A program made the position numbers and the translations under genes. From assembly GCA_913056345.1 (NCBI GenBank), contig CAJXMH010000031.1, positions 1 through 32,661 of the forward strand: a stretch of 32,661 nucleotides of DNA, read 5' to 3'. This document shows, in pieces, positions 1 through 8,815 of the stretch. The notes under the pieces were generated by a model. It saw only the letters and a list, made by a program, of their open reading frames with translations. It did no database searches and was not told where the DNA came from. The DNA is from an uncultured Flavobacteriales bacterium (GTDB taxonomy: Bacteria; Bacteroidota; Bacteroidia; Flavobacteriales_E; Vicingaceae). How positions within the stretch are numbered: position 1 is the stretch's first letter; each line of letters begins with the position of its first letter.

Positions 1-3000
1 GTTTGCACGGTGTCAAGAATTGTGTCTACTCTGCCATTCGGGTAAGTAATGAACCAATCATAACGGTATCTTCTTCCTGCTTGCGTTCCCGCATTTAGCA
101 CGATAGCAGAATCTTGACAAACTGAGTCAACTTGATTTACTCCCGGGAAGGTTACTTGATCCTGAATTCGGTTCACTGAAGCTGTAATAGGCAACCTAAA
201 AGGGGATACACAGCTATCAATGTAGGTTTCTGCATACCATGTATAAGAGGTATCAAATGTTTCCCCACCTTCTCTTCTTACTTTGAAAACGTCAACAAAA
301 TCCCATTGTTTTTCACCAGATGGCAATACCGTTGGGTTTCTCAAGCTCAAATATGGGTTTGAGGCAGTATCCTCAGTAAAAATTGCAACCTCGTCAATAT
401 TTGCAGGGGTTACTAATCCTAATGGAATAGCTCCAGTGCCACAGCGTGAATTGTTGAGCGCTCTCCCTTGGTAAGGTTTGGTAATGTTTACCGTTACAGG
501 TAAACCAACTTCTTGACGGCAAACTTCCACCCTCAATTCAGATGTAGTATCCAATACCGTAACGTAATTTGGCGAATCATTCGGGAAACTCAGACCATCA
601 AACCAGAAACCGTTTCCATTGCGATCTAAGGTTTTCTCTTGCCATTTAAGCGCTCCAAAATAATTTTCAACCGTAAGCTGAACAGGAGTTCCAAAACAAA
701 CTGTCGGATCTGGAAGAATCACCTGAGAAATAGTTCCTGTTTCTCTTCTTGCCACTACAGTATCTCTTCGCACATCATTCGACGTAATAAGATCAGGTCT
801 GAAATTTAATCGTGTTTCAAACCAAAAAGTAGAATCTATGTCTGACATATCGAAATTGCCATTCATTTCTATAATCGCAACAGAGTCTTTTGGCAGGTCT
901 ATAATTTGAAGTGTTTGTGGATCTCTGAACACATCAGTCGTTACAGTTCTATATAGAGAATCCCATTTAAGTCCACTTCTCCAAATCATCACCTCTATAT
1001 CCAAAGTATCAGTTTGGAAATCTATAGGTAAAGAACCATTGTTTCTCACCCCTACTTTAACCGTTTGAGTATCGGTGTAACAACTCCATCTTTCCTCATT
1101 TGGTCGAATTAATGCATGTGCAGCAGCATCCGAAGGGGCAAGATCATAGATGTTAATGTCATCGATGGCCATGTTACTTCCATCAGCTGTACCTCTGACA
1201 CTAATAAACCTAAATTTCACAACATCTCCCGCATAAGTACTGAGGTCAACTTTACGTTCTTTCCAAGCCGAAGTATTTCTAATCTGATCAGGATCAGGAC
1301 CTTTTACACTGTCAACGGTTTCCCAACCAAAATCATCATCTACTTGAAGGAACAAATCTCCCATGCTTCCATCAGCGCTAAACATATGATACCAGTAACT
1401 CATTTCAGGAGAAATGGTACCCTGTAAGTCGATACATTGCGTTTGGAAGAAAATTGCATCTCCCTGAGCACCTGCGGCCGAAAGCGAGGTAATGTACGTT
1501 CCATTAGTGTTTTGCAAGGTATGGTCGAAAGCAGGACCTGTTAATCCACGACCCGCTTGAACTAAACCTTGTTCTAAGGACCATTGATAACCTAATTGTG
1601 TAGGAGGACCGACTGTAATTCCATTTAAAGGATCAACTGGATCTTCAAAGTCGACAATATAAGGCAAGTCTCTAGGGTCACCATGAACATATTCTTGATT
1701 AACAATTCGGTTCGTCATGGTGTCTATATCACCAGGAAGGAAGATTAAGGCTGATATATAATACCTTGTATAATAAGACATATCAACTGTACTATCCAAA
1801 TCAAAATCAATTTTTAAACCGGGATCAAAAAGCGGATTGGTTGGGAAGATCCAAAAAGTATCTCGTTGATATTGACCAAGTGGGAACTTTTGAATATTCG
1901 TATCAACTGCTAATATGACCCTAAAGGAATCAATTTGATCATTCCCGACATTTTGTGTCCGTATGGTTACAGTTTCAGCATCAGAATAATAACATAATCC
2001 TAATCTTGGTCTAAAGATTTGTTCTAATTCAATTTGCTGGTTTGGTGGCCGAACTACACAAACATCATCAATGGCATAAAACCCTCCACCGGGATTAACG
2101 GCAAAGAACCTAAACTCTACAAAACGACCGAGGAAGTCAGCTAATACAAGCTCTACTTTTGTCCAACTGTTTACGGAGTTCAAGCCTAAACCTTGCAAGG
2201 TATCAAGGTTTTCCCAGGCACCACCAACTTCACGAATCTGCACGAGCATAAAGTGGTTAGGGCTGGTTGCCTGATAGAAAAACTGCAAGTTGGCGGCTCG
2301 GGTAGTTGTCAGGTCATAACAGTTGGAATGGATCCAAGCAGTTTGACCAGGCATACCACCCGCAAGCAACATGTAGAGGTCGTTCACTCCTGAGGTATTT
2401 CCGTTAATTGGTCCACCTGTATCTTCGGGACCTGCAATATTTGCAGTCCAGGCATAAGATGCCCCTTGACTACTTACCCAATTGTTAGGTAAGAGTTGTT
2501 CCTGGTAATCAGGGCCCTTATCCAAGTAAGTTAGGTTACTAAAGTCAACGCAACTTGGGAATGGGTTAGTAGTATTTTCAATCACCTCGAATATTGTATC
2601 GTTAAAAGCGTAAACATCGCTGTCATTTTCAGCCCATACTTTAATCTCATACCTTCCTGAAGCAGAGAAATCTACACGATCTGTAAATTCAAATGTGTAA
2701 CGTGCAAAAGGAAGTACTAAAGCTCCTACAACAGAATCGTGCACCACAGGAAATTCAGTAACCACACCATCTAATCCGATATGGGTGATCTGATGCCCCA
2801 TATTCAATTGAGTAATGTCACGGATTCCAGTATTTTGAATTTGAACTTCCACTCTTTCACGGTTATTCATATCGCAGCCCGACTCAGGTTCTATGAGTTG
2901 TTTAGTTGTAACATCATCTAAACCTCTGTCTAGTAAAGAAACATCATCAATTCCAATGTCCCCACCACCAACGGGAGTGGTGATAGCAGAACGGAACCGG

Positions 3001-6000
3001 ATCTGTGCGTTACTGACATTTGAAAAATTATCAAGGCTTACTTGCCATTCTCTCCACGGATCTGTGGCTCTTTGCATGGTACCTGCTGCGCTGTTCCCAC
3101 GAATTACACTAACTCCCTGAATCCATTGGGTTCCATTGTGCACATCTACAAAAAGATCTCCCATATTAGCACCAAACATGTGATACCAGAAACTAAGTAC
3201 AATTCTTCCATTAACACTTGCAGAAAGATCAATATTGGTACATGCCATTCTCAGCCAAGCATTCGGTCTGTTGCTTGCCGGAGGATTCGGTCTAAACTTT
3301 GTTTCGGTTAACATGTAAATACCATCACCATTTCTTCGATCAGTAGCGAAGGTGTGATCGCCTGATGGACCATTTGGCGGAATTGGTGGCGGTGGCATAG
3401 GTTCACCAGGCATAGTTGGCGCATTTCCCTGCCAAACGTGCCAGGTAAAACCTGTTCCGTTTGGAGAACGTGACCAACTTTTTAGATCATCTCCAGGATA
3501 ACCGTTGCTGCCCAATTCATGTCTTTCGAAATTTTGAAAGTAAAAGGGTAAGCTAACTCTACGGTTAATCACCATAGTTTCTAGTGCATTGTTATCTGCA
3601 AGGGTATCTCCATTTAGCCTAGCTACCACTCTTATGGTTTGCTCACCTCCTCCACTTAAGTCCATGTTGTTGGCAAAAGTAAAGTTTGCCGTTGCTCCTA
3701 CAGGAATACCAGAAGCTAAAGTGTCAAGGGTTAACTGTCCACCATTATTGGTGTATTGCAGCTCCACGGTATTGGGCGCAATCGGCAGTGAACCAGTATT
3801 CCTAAGCTCTATTGTCACCGGCGCAGAAGCAGGTAAATTACAGTTATCACCAGTAGGACTTGTAATTTCCGTTACAGCAACATCAATGGTACTTGGACGG
3901 TAAATAAAAATATCGTCGATGGCCATATTTCCTCTTGCTCCTCCATTGGTTCCTCTAAAGCGCACCTGCATTAGCTTGCCGGCAAATGCCGATAAATCAA
4001 CTGTTTGGTAAATCCAAGGAGATGCGGCATTTCCGTTGGTTTGGCCAGCTATGGTTAAAAGGTTGATCCAACCTGTTCCGGTATCAGCTTGCACACTTAA
4101 AGCACCCATTTGGAAACCATATTTATGGTACCAAAAACTAATAGCCGCATCCGTTTCATTGGTCAGGTCGATACAGGGTGAAACAAAACTTGCCACTGTA
4201 GAGCCGGTGGTAGCTGCGGTTGGGGCGGTGTATAAGAAAATTCCATTTCCTGCTGCTGTGGTGTGGTCACCATTTGGACCAGTTCCACCTTGCGGTGTAA
4301 CATTGTCACCTTGCCCACAACGTGAATTTTGTACATGCCAAGCGTATTGGCCAGGTTCTGTTACCCATCCATTTAATACTACTTGACCTAAGAAAGCGTC
4401 GCATTGTGCATCTCTGAAAGTTTCCATGTTTTCTCCAAAGTTTGGAGCACGGGTTTGATTTTCTACTCTGTAATTGAATACCGTATCGTTAAATTGATTT
4501 GGGTCTCCTAAAAGCTCAACCCAAGTTTTAATGTTGTATTTCTTTCCTCTTACAGAAAAGTTCGCCGGCTGCGTAAAAGTAAATACGGTGGTTTGTTCCG
4601 TATTCAAGATCTGGTCAAACGTATCTTTAACGGGAGCTAAATCGTCCACTTGGTAATAAACGAACATAGAGTCCGGAAGTATCGGCAATGTACCAAAGTT
4701 GTTGATCTCTACTTCTACGGTAGAAGCCTGTGAAATATCACAACCTGCTACTGGGGCAGTTGGCCCAATAAGGTTAGCATCTTTAGGTAAGGGCTCGAAC
4801 AATTGCACATCATCAACAGCCATATCTCCAGTAAAACTTGTACCATATACTCCTCTAAAACGTATTTTTACTCTCCTACCCGCAAAAGAATTCAAACTCA
4901 CTTCTCTTTCTAACCATGGGTCAGCTTCATCGGTTTGAGTTTCTCCATTGATCCGATCCACTCCGGTAACCCATTGCGAACCATCGTATACATCTACAAA
5001 CAAGTCTCCCATTGCAGCGCCATATTTATGGTACCAAAAGATAAGCTTAGCTCCTGAATTATTGGAGAGGTCAAAACAAGGACTTTCAAAAAGCGCATCA
5101 GATCTGCCTGAGGTTGATCCCGAGGCTTCTGTATAGATGTAAACATTATTACCGTGTTGTCCATTACCTGCATGGTCACCCTGTGGTCCAGTATTTCCTG
5201 AACCAGTTGTACCTGTATTTGAGCGCCAACTGAAATTGGCTGCTGCATTGGTGGTCCAACCATTTGCTAATCCTGGAACCGGGAAAGCATCAAAATTTTC
5301 AAAATAAGGAATAGTACCTGGTGTAATGTTTTGGGTATTGGTTACCGTGATATTATTCAAGCTATCATTCGGATTAAAACCATCACCTGCGGTAGAAACC
5401 CAAACGCGCATGCTGTAGTTGCGCAGCGCAGAAAAATTATATTGATTACTAAAAGTATAACTTAACCTATTATTAGGCGGTAAAACAGCATTAATGGTTT
5501 CGGTGTAAATCGTGCCACCATCAACTTGATAAGACACATCAAAAGAATTGATGGGGTTGGCACCTTTATTTTCTACCTCAACTATAATATTTTCTGCCGA
5601 ACCATAACCACAGAGAGGGGCAGCTGAGGCAGAAGGATAAGACAATTCGTTTAAGCTTAAGTCAATGGCTTGTGGATCTCGGATAGAGAAATTATCAAAA
5701 CCAACCCCTTCTAATAAGGTGGAGTTATCGGTAGACATCACCATTCGAAACTTAACTTGAGTTTGCCCAGCCAAACCTGCTAGGATATTTTCAACTGAGA
5801 TCCAGCCGCCTGATATTCCTTCCCAAACCTGTGCAGTGGTGTTGTTGTACCAATTTGTTGGATTCGGACCGGCAGGCAATTTACTCCAAGAAACACCATT
5901 GTCAATGGAATACTCCATCCAAGCTTGATCGAAACCTCCCTCAGTTGCATAAATTAAAGAAAAACTCATGATAGGATCACCTATTGACGCCCCAAAATCA

Positions 6001-7118
6001 AAGCAGGGAGACTCTACATAAGATAACTCATTATTATTATAAGTACCTGATAGATTCGTCACATAGGCCTGCACCCCTGATGCGGCAGAATTAATAGTTA
6101 AAAATGGAGAAGGTGAAGGAGTTCCTAATGCCCATGAAGGATTGGTACCACCAATCACCCATCCTGTATTGGCTGTTTCAAAATCTGAATTATAAGTTGG
6201 AGCAAAAGCTGGGTCATTTGTAAAAGCAATGCTTAAGGTATCGTTAATCAGATTACCATCTCCAGTTAAGGAATTGTAAGTTACAAGCGAATAAGCTCCT
6301 TGTACAGAAAGATTAGCGGTGGTGGAAAAACGATAATCCAGTGAGTCATTCGGTGCTAATGTTGCAGTAATATTTTCAGTCACAGGTGCACCGCCATTGA
6401 GTTCATAGCTTACGCTGAAATTACTGGCGGGATTGGTACCCACATTTTTGATTCTTACTTCTACAGTGTCTGCGGCTCCAAGTCCACAACCACTTTCAGG
6501 TTGTAAGATTTCGGAAAGTAAAATGTCATTAGGAAAAGGAGAGTAAATTTGAACATTGTCTAGACCGACGTACCAACCCCAGTCATTTCCATCTGTGTAA
6601 TAAAAGCGTACTTGGCAATTTGCATTGGCAAATGAGGATATATCGATTGTAGCGTGAGGAAAATTATTTTGACAAGTAGCGGCTGTATAATTACCACAAT
6701 CGTCTAAAGCAGTGTTGAAAACATTGATCCATGAAGTTCCGTTAAAAACGTCTACTTTGAATGAATCAGGTATTCCGTTGAAAAAACGGGCATTATAATC
6801 AAACTCTAAAGTGGTTACCGAACTGGCTGAATTATCAAATACAGGGGATAATAATTCTGCAGTGTTATTCAATGATGTACCACCCAAAGCATCATCATCA
6901 AAATAAGCCATGGCCGTACCATCTAAATTTTGATTACCTGCATGCACACCAGCACCATCCGGACCGAAAGACCAATTGGTAGTACCTGAAATCGCAGTAT
7001 TGGTCCAACCGGCAGGTAAGGTGGCCGCATTAAAGTCTTCATCTACATGAAAATTTTGAGCGGTAGCTAGGTTGATCAAACAAGTTACAGAGAGAATTGA
7101 GAGTAATAATTTTTTCAT
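1..7118 (-). CDS. Giant secreted MAM/CARDB-repeat protein, probable T9SS cargo (3' end outside window)
   Basis: This reading frame is open from ATG at 7118 to the left edge of the window (2372 codons, no stop seen) and is incomplete at its C-terminus. Residues 1-21 are a signal peptide (MKKLLLS...NLATAQ). Seven successive units of about 290-320 residues follow. Each unit has a MAM-like beta-sandwich with the recurring motifs GPxGDHT, SFWYHxFGxxMG and MAIDDI, then a CARDB/Ig-like segment with the pattern VEVxIxNxGxxPI. Past about residue 2000 the sequence becomes PKD/Ig-like. MAM domains mediate adhesion or carbohydrate binding in other proteins. In Bacteroidetes such proteins normally end in a T9SS sorting domain, which here would lie off-window. 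Likely role: a cell-surface or released adhesin, by inference. Terminal frame was checked at several points from 5 to 5204 and is constant. The next gene upstream, trxB, is separated by a strong terminator, so this gene has its own transcript. Confidence 0.9.
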   Translation of the reverse strand, partial: MKKLLLSILSVTCLINLATAQNFHVDEDFNAATLPAGWTNTAISGTTNWSFGPDGAGVHAGNQNLDGTAMAYFDDDALGGTSLNNTAELLSPVFDNSASSVTTLEFDYNARFFNGIPDSFKVDVFNGTSWINVFNTALDDCGNYTAATCQNNFPHATIDISSFANANCQVRFYYTDGNDWGWYVGLDNVQIYSPFPNDILLSEILQPESGCGLGAADTVEVRIKNVGTNPASNFSVSYELNGGAPVTENITATLAPNDSLDYRFSTTANLSVQGAYSLVTYNSLTGDGNLINDTLSIAFTNDPAFAPTYNSDFETANTGWVIGGTNPSWALGTPSPSPFLTINSAASGVQAYVTNLSGTYNNNELSYVESPCFDFGASIGDPIMSFSLIYATEGGFDQAWMEYSIDNGVSWSKLPAGPNPTNWYNNTTAQVWEGISGGWISVENILAGLAGQTQVKFRMVMSTDNSTLLEGVGFDNFSIRDPQAIDLSLNELSYPSASAAPLCGYGSAENIIVEVENKGANPINSFDVSYQVDGGTIYTETINAVLPPNNRLSYTFSNQYNFSALRNYSMRVWVSTAGDGFNPNDSLNNITVTNTQNITPGTIPYFENFDAFPVPGLANGWTTNAAANFSWRSNTGTTGSGNTGPQGDHAGNGQHGNNVYIYTEASGSTSGRSDALFESPCFDLSNNSGAKLIFWYHKYGAAMGDLFVDVYDGSQWVTGVDRINGETQTDEADPWLEREVSLNSFAGRRVKIRFRGVYGTSFTGDMAVDDVQLFEPLPKDANLIGPTAPVAGCDISQASTVEVEINNFGTLPILPDSMFVYYQVDDLAPVKDTFDQILNTEQTTVFTFTQPANFSVRGKKYNIKTWVELLGDPNQFNDTVFNYRVENQTRAPNFGENMETFRDAQCDAFLGQVVLNGWVTEPGQYAWHVQNSRCGQGDNVTPQGGTGPNGDHTTAAGNGIFLYTAPTAATTGSTVASFVSPCIDLTNETDAAISFWYHKYGFQMGALSVQADTGTGWINLLTIAGQTNGNAASPWIYQTVDLSAFAGKLMQVRFRGTNGGARGNMAIDDIFIYRPSTIDVAVTEITSPTGDNCNLPASAPVTIELRNTGSLPIAPNTVELQYTNNGGQLTLDTLASGIPVGATANFTFANNMDLSGGGEQTIRVVARLNGDTLADNNALETMVINRRVSLPFYFQNFERHELGSNGYPGDDLKSWSRSPNGTGFTWHVWQGNAPTMPGEPMPPPPIPPNGPSGDHTFATDRRNGDGIYMLTETKFRPNPPASNRPNAWLRMACTNIDLSASVNGRIVLSFWYHMFGANMGDLFVDVHNGTQWIQGVSVIRGNSAAGTMQRATDPWREWQVSLDNFSNVSNAQIRFRSAITTPVGGGDIGIDDVSLLDRGLDDVTTKQLIEPESGCDMNNRERVEVQIQNTGIRDITQLNMGHQITHIGLDGVVTEFPVVHDSVVGALVLPFARYTFEFTDRVDFSASGRYEIKVWAENDSDVYAFNDTIFEVIENTTNPFPSCVDFSNLTYLDKGPDYQEQLLPNNWVSSQGASYAWTANIAGPEDTGGPINGNTSGVNDLYMLLAGGMPGQTAWIHSNCYDLTTTRAANLQFFYQATSPNHFMLVQIREVGGAWENLDTLQGLGLNSVNSWTKVELVLADFLGRFVEFRFFAVNPGGGFYAIDDVCVVRPPNQQIELEQIFRPRLGLCYYSDAETVTIRTQNVGNDQIDSFRVILAVDTNIQKFPLGQYQRDTFWIFPTNPLFDPGLKIDFDLDSTVDMSYYTRYYISALIFLPGDIDTMTNRIVNQEYVHGDPRDLPYIVDFEDPVDPLNGITVGPPTQLGYQWSLEQGLVQAGRGLTGPAFDHTLQNTNGTYITSLSAAGAQGDAIFFQTQCIDLQGTISPEMSYWYHMFSADGSMGDLFLQVDDDFGWETVDSVKGPDPDQIRNTSAWKERKVDLSTYAGDVVKFRFISVRGTADGSNMAIDDINIYDLAPSDAAAHALIRPNEERWSCYTDTQTVKVGVRNNGSLPIDFQTDTLDIEVMIWRSGLKWDSLYRTVTTDVFRDPQTLQIIDLPKDSVAIIEMNGNFDMSDIDSTFWFETRLNFRPDLITSNDVRRDTVVARRETGTISQVILPDPTVCFGTPVQLTVENYFGALKWQEKTLDRNGNGFWFDGLSFPNDSPNYVTVLDTTSELRVEVCRQEVGLPVTVNITKPYQGRALNNSRCGTGAIPLGLVTPANIDEVAIFTEDTASNPYLSLRNPTVLPSGEKQWDFVDVFKVRREGGETFDTSYTWYAETYIDSCVSPFRLPITASVNRIQDQVTFPGVNQVDSVCQDSAIVLNAGTQAGRRYRYDWFITYPNGRVDTILDTVQ
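1135..7050 (-). repeat. Seven MAM-plus-CARDB protein repeat units within the giant gene
   Basis: The end of each MAM module is marked by a conserved (A/V/G)(I/L/F)D(D/N)(V/I/F) motif. These lie near nt 6560 (VGLDNV), 5690 (VGFDNF), 4815 (MAVDDV), 3920 (MAIDDI), 2950 (IGIDDV), 2070 (YAIDDV) and 1165 (MAIDDI). The spacing is 870-965 bp. Approximate MAM spans are 7050-6540, 6195-5670, 5310-4795, 4440-3895, 3550-2925, 2565-2040 and 1670-1135, with CARDB-like segments between them. Repeats have diverged at the DNA level, but islands remain: the same 20-nt string covering the WYHKYG codons occurs near 4118 and 5018. Units 3, 4, 5 and 7 resemble one another most; units 1, 2 and 6 lack the full GPxGDH/WYH signature. 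Confidence 0.8.
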
Positions 7119-7144
7119 AGTCGTGCTACTTAATTTCGAATCCC

Positions 7145-7177
7145 GAAAGTTAATAAATTTTAGACTTTTATTTCAAA
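7145..7177 (-). promoter_or_regulatory. Possible sigma-A promoter of the giant MAM gene
   Basis: On the minus strand TAACTTTC (7152-7145) matches the Bacteroidetes -7 consensus TAnnTTTG at all but the last base. TTTG (7177-7174) lies 21 nt upstream, as a -33 element would. The box is about 27 nt before the ATG at 7118. This is one of several possible readings of an AT-rich leader, so it is tentative. Confidence 0.35.
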
Positions 7178-7227
7178 CTATCATTTAGGACGCACACACT
7201 TCGCTTTGGGTTGCTTTGAGCACAAAA

Positions 7228-7254
7228 AAAAGGCTTGTCAAAAACAAGCCTTTT
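7228..7254 (-). terminator. Rho-independent terminator downstream of trxB
   Basis: GGCTTGT (7232-7238) and ACAAGCC (7244-7250) form a perfect 7-bp stem, extended by four A-T pairs, around a 5-nt loop. Read on the minus strand it ends in a run of U's just past the trxB stop at 7274. A-tracts on one side and T-tracts on the other mean it could also stop plus-strand transcripts. Confidence 0.85.
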
Positions 7255-7273
7255 CTATCTTTTTAAATGATGT

Positions 7274-8227
7274 TTAATGCTTTCCAATCTCAGTTAAGTA
7301 TCGCTCAGCATCTAAAGCAGCCATGCAGCCGGTGCCTGCTGCAGTCACTGCTTGGCGGTATACTTTATCTGCAGCGTCGCCGCTAGCAAAAACGCCAGGC
7401 ACTTTTGTTTTTGAAGTCCCCTTCTCGATCTTTAGATAGCCAACTTCATCCATGTCTAACCACCCTTTGAAAATATCTGTATTCGGTTTATGACCGATGG
7501 CAACAAAAAATCCGGTTACCTCTAATTTACGTTCTTCCATGGTTTGATTATTAAAAGCAAGCACTCCTTCAACCGCTTGATCTCCTAAAACCTCTTTTAC
7601 TTCATGGTGAAAAAGCACTTCAATGTTCTCTGTATTCATTACCCTTTCTGCCATAATATTAGAAGCCCGAAATTCATCTCTTCGAACCAGCATGTAAACC
7701 TTATTACAAAGCTTGGCTAAGTAAGTTGCTTCTTCGCAGGCGGTATCTCCTCCCCCTACAATGGCCACATCTTGCCCTTTGTAAAAGAAGCCATCACAAA
7801 CAGCACAAGCACTTACGCCATGACCGTTGAGACGATCTTCTGATTCTAGCCCCAACCATTTTGCGGAAGCACCGGTTGAAATAATCACTGCATCAGCAGT
7901 TATTTCTTTGCTCTCATCCACCCATACCTTATGAACAGGGCCGGTAAAATCAACTTTTGTAGCTAAACCAAAACGTACATCGGTACCAAAACGCTCTGCT
8001 TGTTTTTGGAAATCGATCATCATCTCAGGTCCATTGATCCCATCGGGATAACCGGGGTAATTCTCTACATCATTGGTAATAGTCAACTGACCACCTGGCT
8101 GTAGGCCTTGGTACATAACAGGCTCCATATTTGCTCTTGCAGCATAAATAGCAGCGGTGTAGCCTGCAGGACCTGAACCAATGATGAGGCATTTTACATG
8201 CTCAGTATTCTGTTTTTCTTCACTCAT
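7274..8227 (-). CDS. trxB: Thioredoxin-disulfide reductase
   Basis: Cytoplasmic FAD enzyme that uses NADPH to reduce thioredoxin. The 317-residue length is normal for the low-molecular-weight bacterial type. FAD-binding GSGPAG is at residues 17-22 and the redox-active CAVCDG at 141-146, with both cysteines present. NADPH-binding GGGDTA is at 158-163, followed by the RRDEFR arginines that select NADPH over NADH, and the second FAD motif GDAAD is near 287. The start is an ATG at 8227 with a -7 box 25 nt upstream. It is a single-gene unit closed by the terminator at 7228-7254. Reduced thioredoxin is the expected electron source for the DsbD-like protein encoded at 14015-16480. Confidence 0.96.
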   Translation of the reverse strand: MSEEKQNTEHVKCLIIGSGPAGYTAAIYAARANMEPVMYQGLQPGGQLTITNDVENYPGYPDGINGPEMMIDFQKQAERFGTDVRFGLATKVDFTGPVHKVWVDESKEITADAVIISTGASAKWLGLESEDRLNGHGVSACAVCDGFFYKGQDVAIVGGGDTACEEATYLAKLCNKVYMLVRRDEFRASNIMAERVMNTENIEVLFHHEVKEVLGDQAVEGVLAFNNQTMEERKLEVTGFFVAIGHKPNTDIFKGWLDMDEVGYLKIEKGTSKTKVPGVFASGDAADKVYRQAVTAAGTGCMAALDAERYLTEIGKH

Positions 8228-8251
8228 AATTTTCTACAATAAATTGGAACA

Positions 8252-8259
8252 CAAAAATA
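8252..8259 (-). promoter_or_regulatory. Probable trxB promoter (-7 box)
   Basis: TATTTTTG on the minus strand (8259-8252) fits TAnnTTTG exactly and lies 25 nt upstream of the trxB ATG. No clear TTG -33 element is seen at the usual distance. Confidence 0.5.
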
Positions 8260-8333
8260 AGCTTTAGAATGGTAAAATTGTTTGAAAAGAAACTGTATTC
8301 AAGCAGCAATTCAAACATCAAAATTTAAGACCA

Positions 8334-8574
8334 ATGTTTAAGGTTTACATCACAAAAAGCGAGTCCCCCAACAATTATTTAGACAGGACAAACACAAGAC
8401 TTGGATAAAAGACTTTCTAGGCATCAAGGCAATGAAGTAAAAAGCACTGCCAACAAAGGTCCTTGGAAACTGGTCTACACCCTTGATTTTAAAACCAGGC
8501 AGGAAGCGGTTGAGATGGAAAGAAAAATCAAGAAAAGAGGGGCTGCTCGTTTTCTTGCATCTGCCGGTAGCTAA
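8334..8574 (+). pseudogene. GIY-YIG nuclease family gene, frameshifted relic
   Basis: From ATG at 8334 the frame reads MFKVYITKSESPNNYL, the usual start of short Bacteroidetes GIY-YIG endonuclease-like proteins, then meets a stop at 8406. From about 8383 the next frame (+1) continues the family sequence: TGQTQDLDKRLSRH, then GPWKLVYTLDF and RQEAVEMERKIKKRGAARFL, ending at TAA 8572-8574. Together they would make about 80 residues, the normal family length. A one-base indel near 8380 falls inside the YIG half of the active-site motif. The expected YIG reads as TG after the shift, so a second substitution is also likely. The conserved R (KRL) and E (EAVEME) remain. It lies directly upstream of duplicated tRNA-Pro sequence. 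The 106 bp between it and trxB hold only the trxB promoter. Confidence 0.8.
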
Positions 8575-8656
8575 TGGTTTTCAAACAGACTTATAAGTAA
8601 AAGCGCTTTTGCTTTAATTTTTGACTTTGCTAGTGGTAATTTCAAACCCTAAGTTT
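8575..8656. other. AT-rich spacer with degraded tRNA promoter copy
   Basis: No gene is seen here. AAAAGCGCTTTT (8600-8611) is a perfect 12-nt palindrome. The stretch from about 8620 to 8656 resembles the 8778-8815 leader of the intact tRNA-Pro (shared TTTGCT and GTAATTT blocks), which suggests that the duplication of the tRNA included its promoter. Confidence 0.5.
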
Positions 8657-8725
8657 CGGAATGTAGCTTAGTCCACGCTTAAGCGTGGCAGGCCTATTAA
8701 AGTGCTCGTCTGGGGGGCGAGAGAT
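8657..8725 (+). pseudogene. tRNA-Pro(GGG) pseudogene, interrupted in D-arm and missing T-arm
   Basis: This is a second copy of the tRNA-Pro at 8816-8890. The acceptor/D-arm start matches except for one base (CGGAATG instead of CGGGATG). The 29 nt 8697-8725 are identical to 8836-8864 and include the GGG anticodon arm. In place of 5 D-loop bases there are 25 bases (8672-8696) containing a 16-nt perfect palindrome. After 8725 the T-arm and 3' acceptor are replaced by unrelated sequence, so no cloverleaf can form. A non-functional relic is the simplest reading. Confidence 0.8.
8673..8688. repeat. 16-nt perfect palindrome inserted in tRNA-Pro pseudogene
   Basis: CCACGCTTAAGCGTGG is its own reverse complement. 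With its flank CAGGCCTA it replaces the D-loop of the broken tRNA copy. It looks like a short interspersed palindromic (REP-like) element, but only one copy is visible in this window. Confidence 0.6.
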
Positions 8726-8815
8726 TGTCCCGATTCAATTGAGGTCTTCCCGATCAAAAAATCTCGATTTCCTTTTATATTTTCAATTTGCTTATCGTAA
8801 TTTGGCTCACCGTTT

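Noticed and set aside
283-5263. Many 60-116 codon plus-strand frames and one minus-strand frame (4994-5263) in the first 7 kb
   Set aside because: They are out-of-phase shadows of the continuous giant reading frame and lack signal peptides, domains or plausible start contexts.
8378-8390. Programmed frameshift in the GIY-YIG gene
   Set aside because: No slippery heptamer is evident and the conserved YIG motif is damaged, so mutational decay is simpler.
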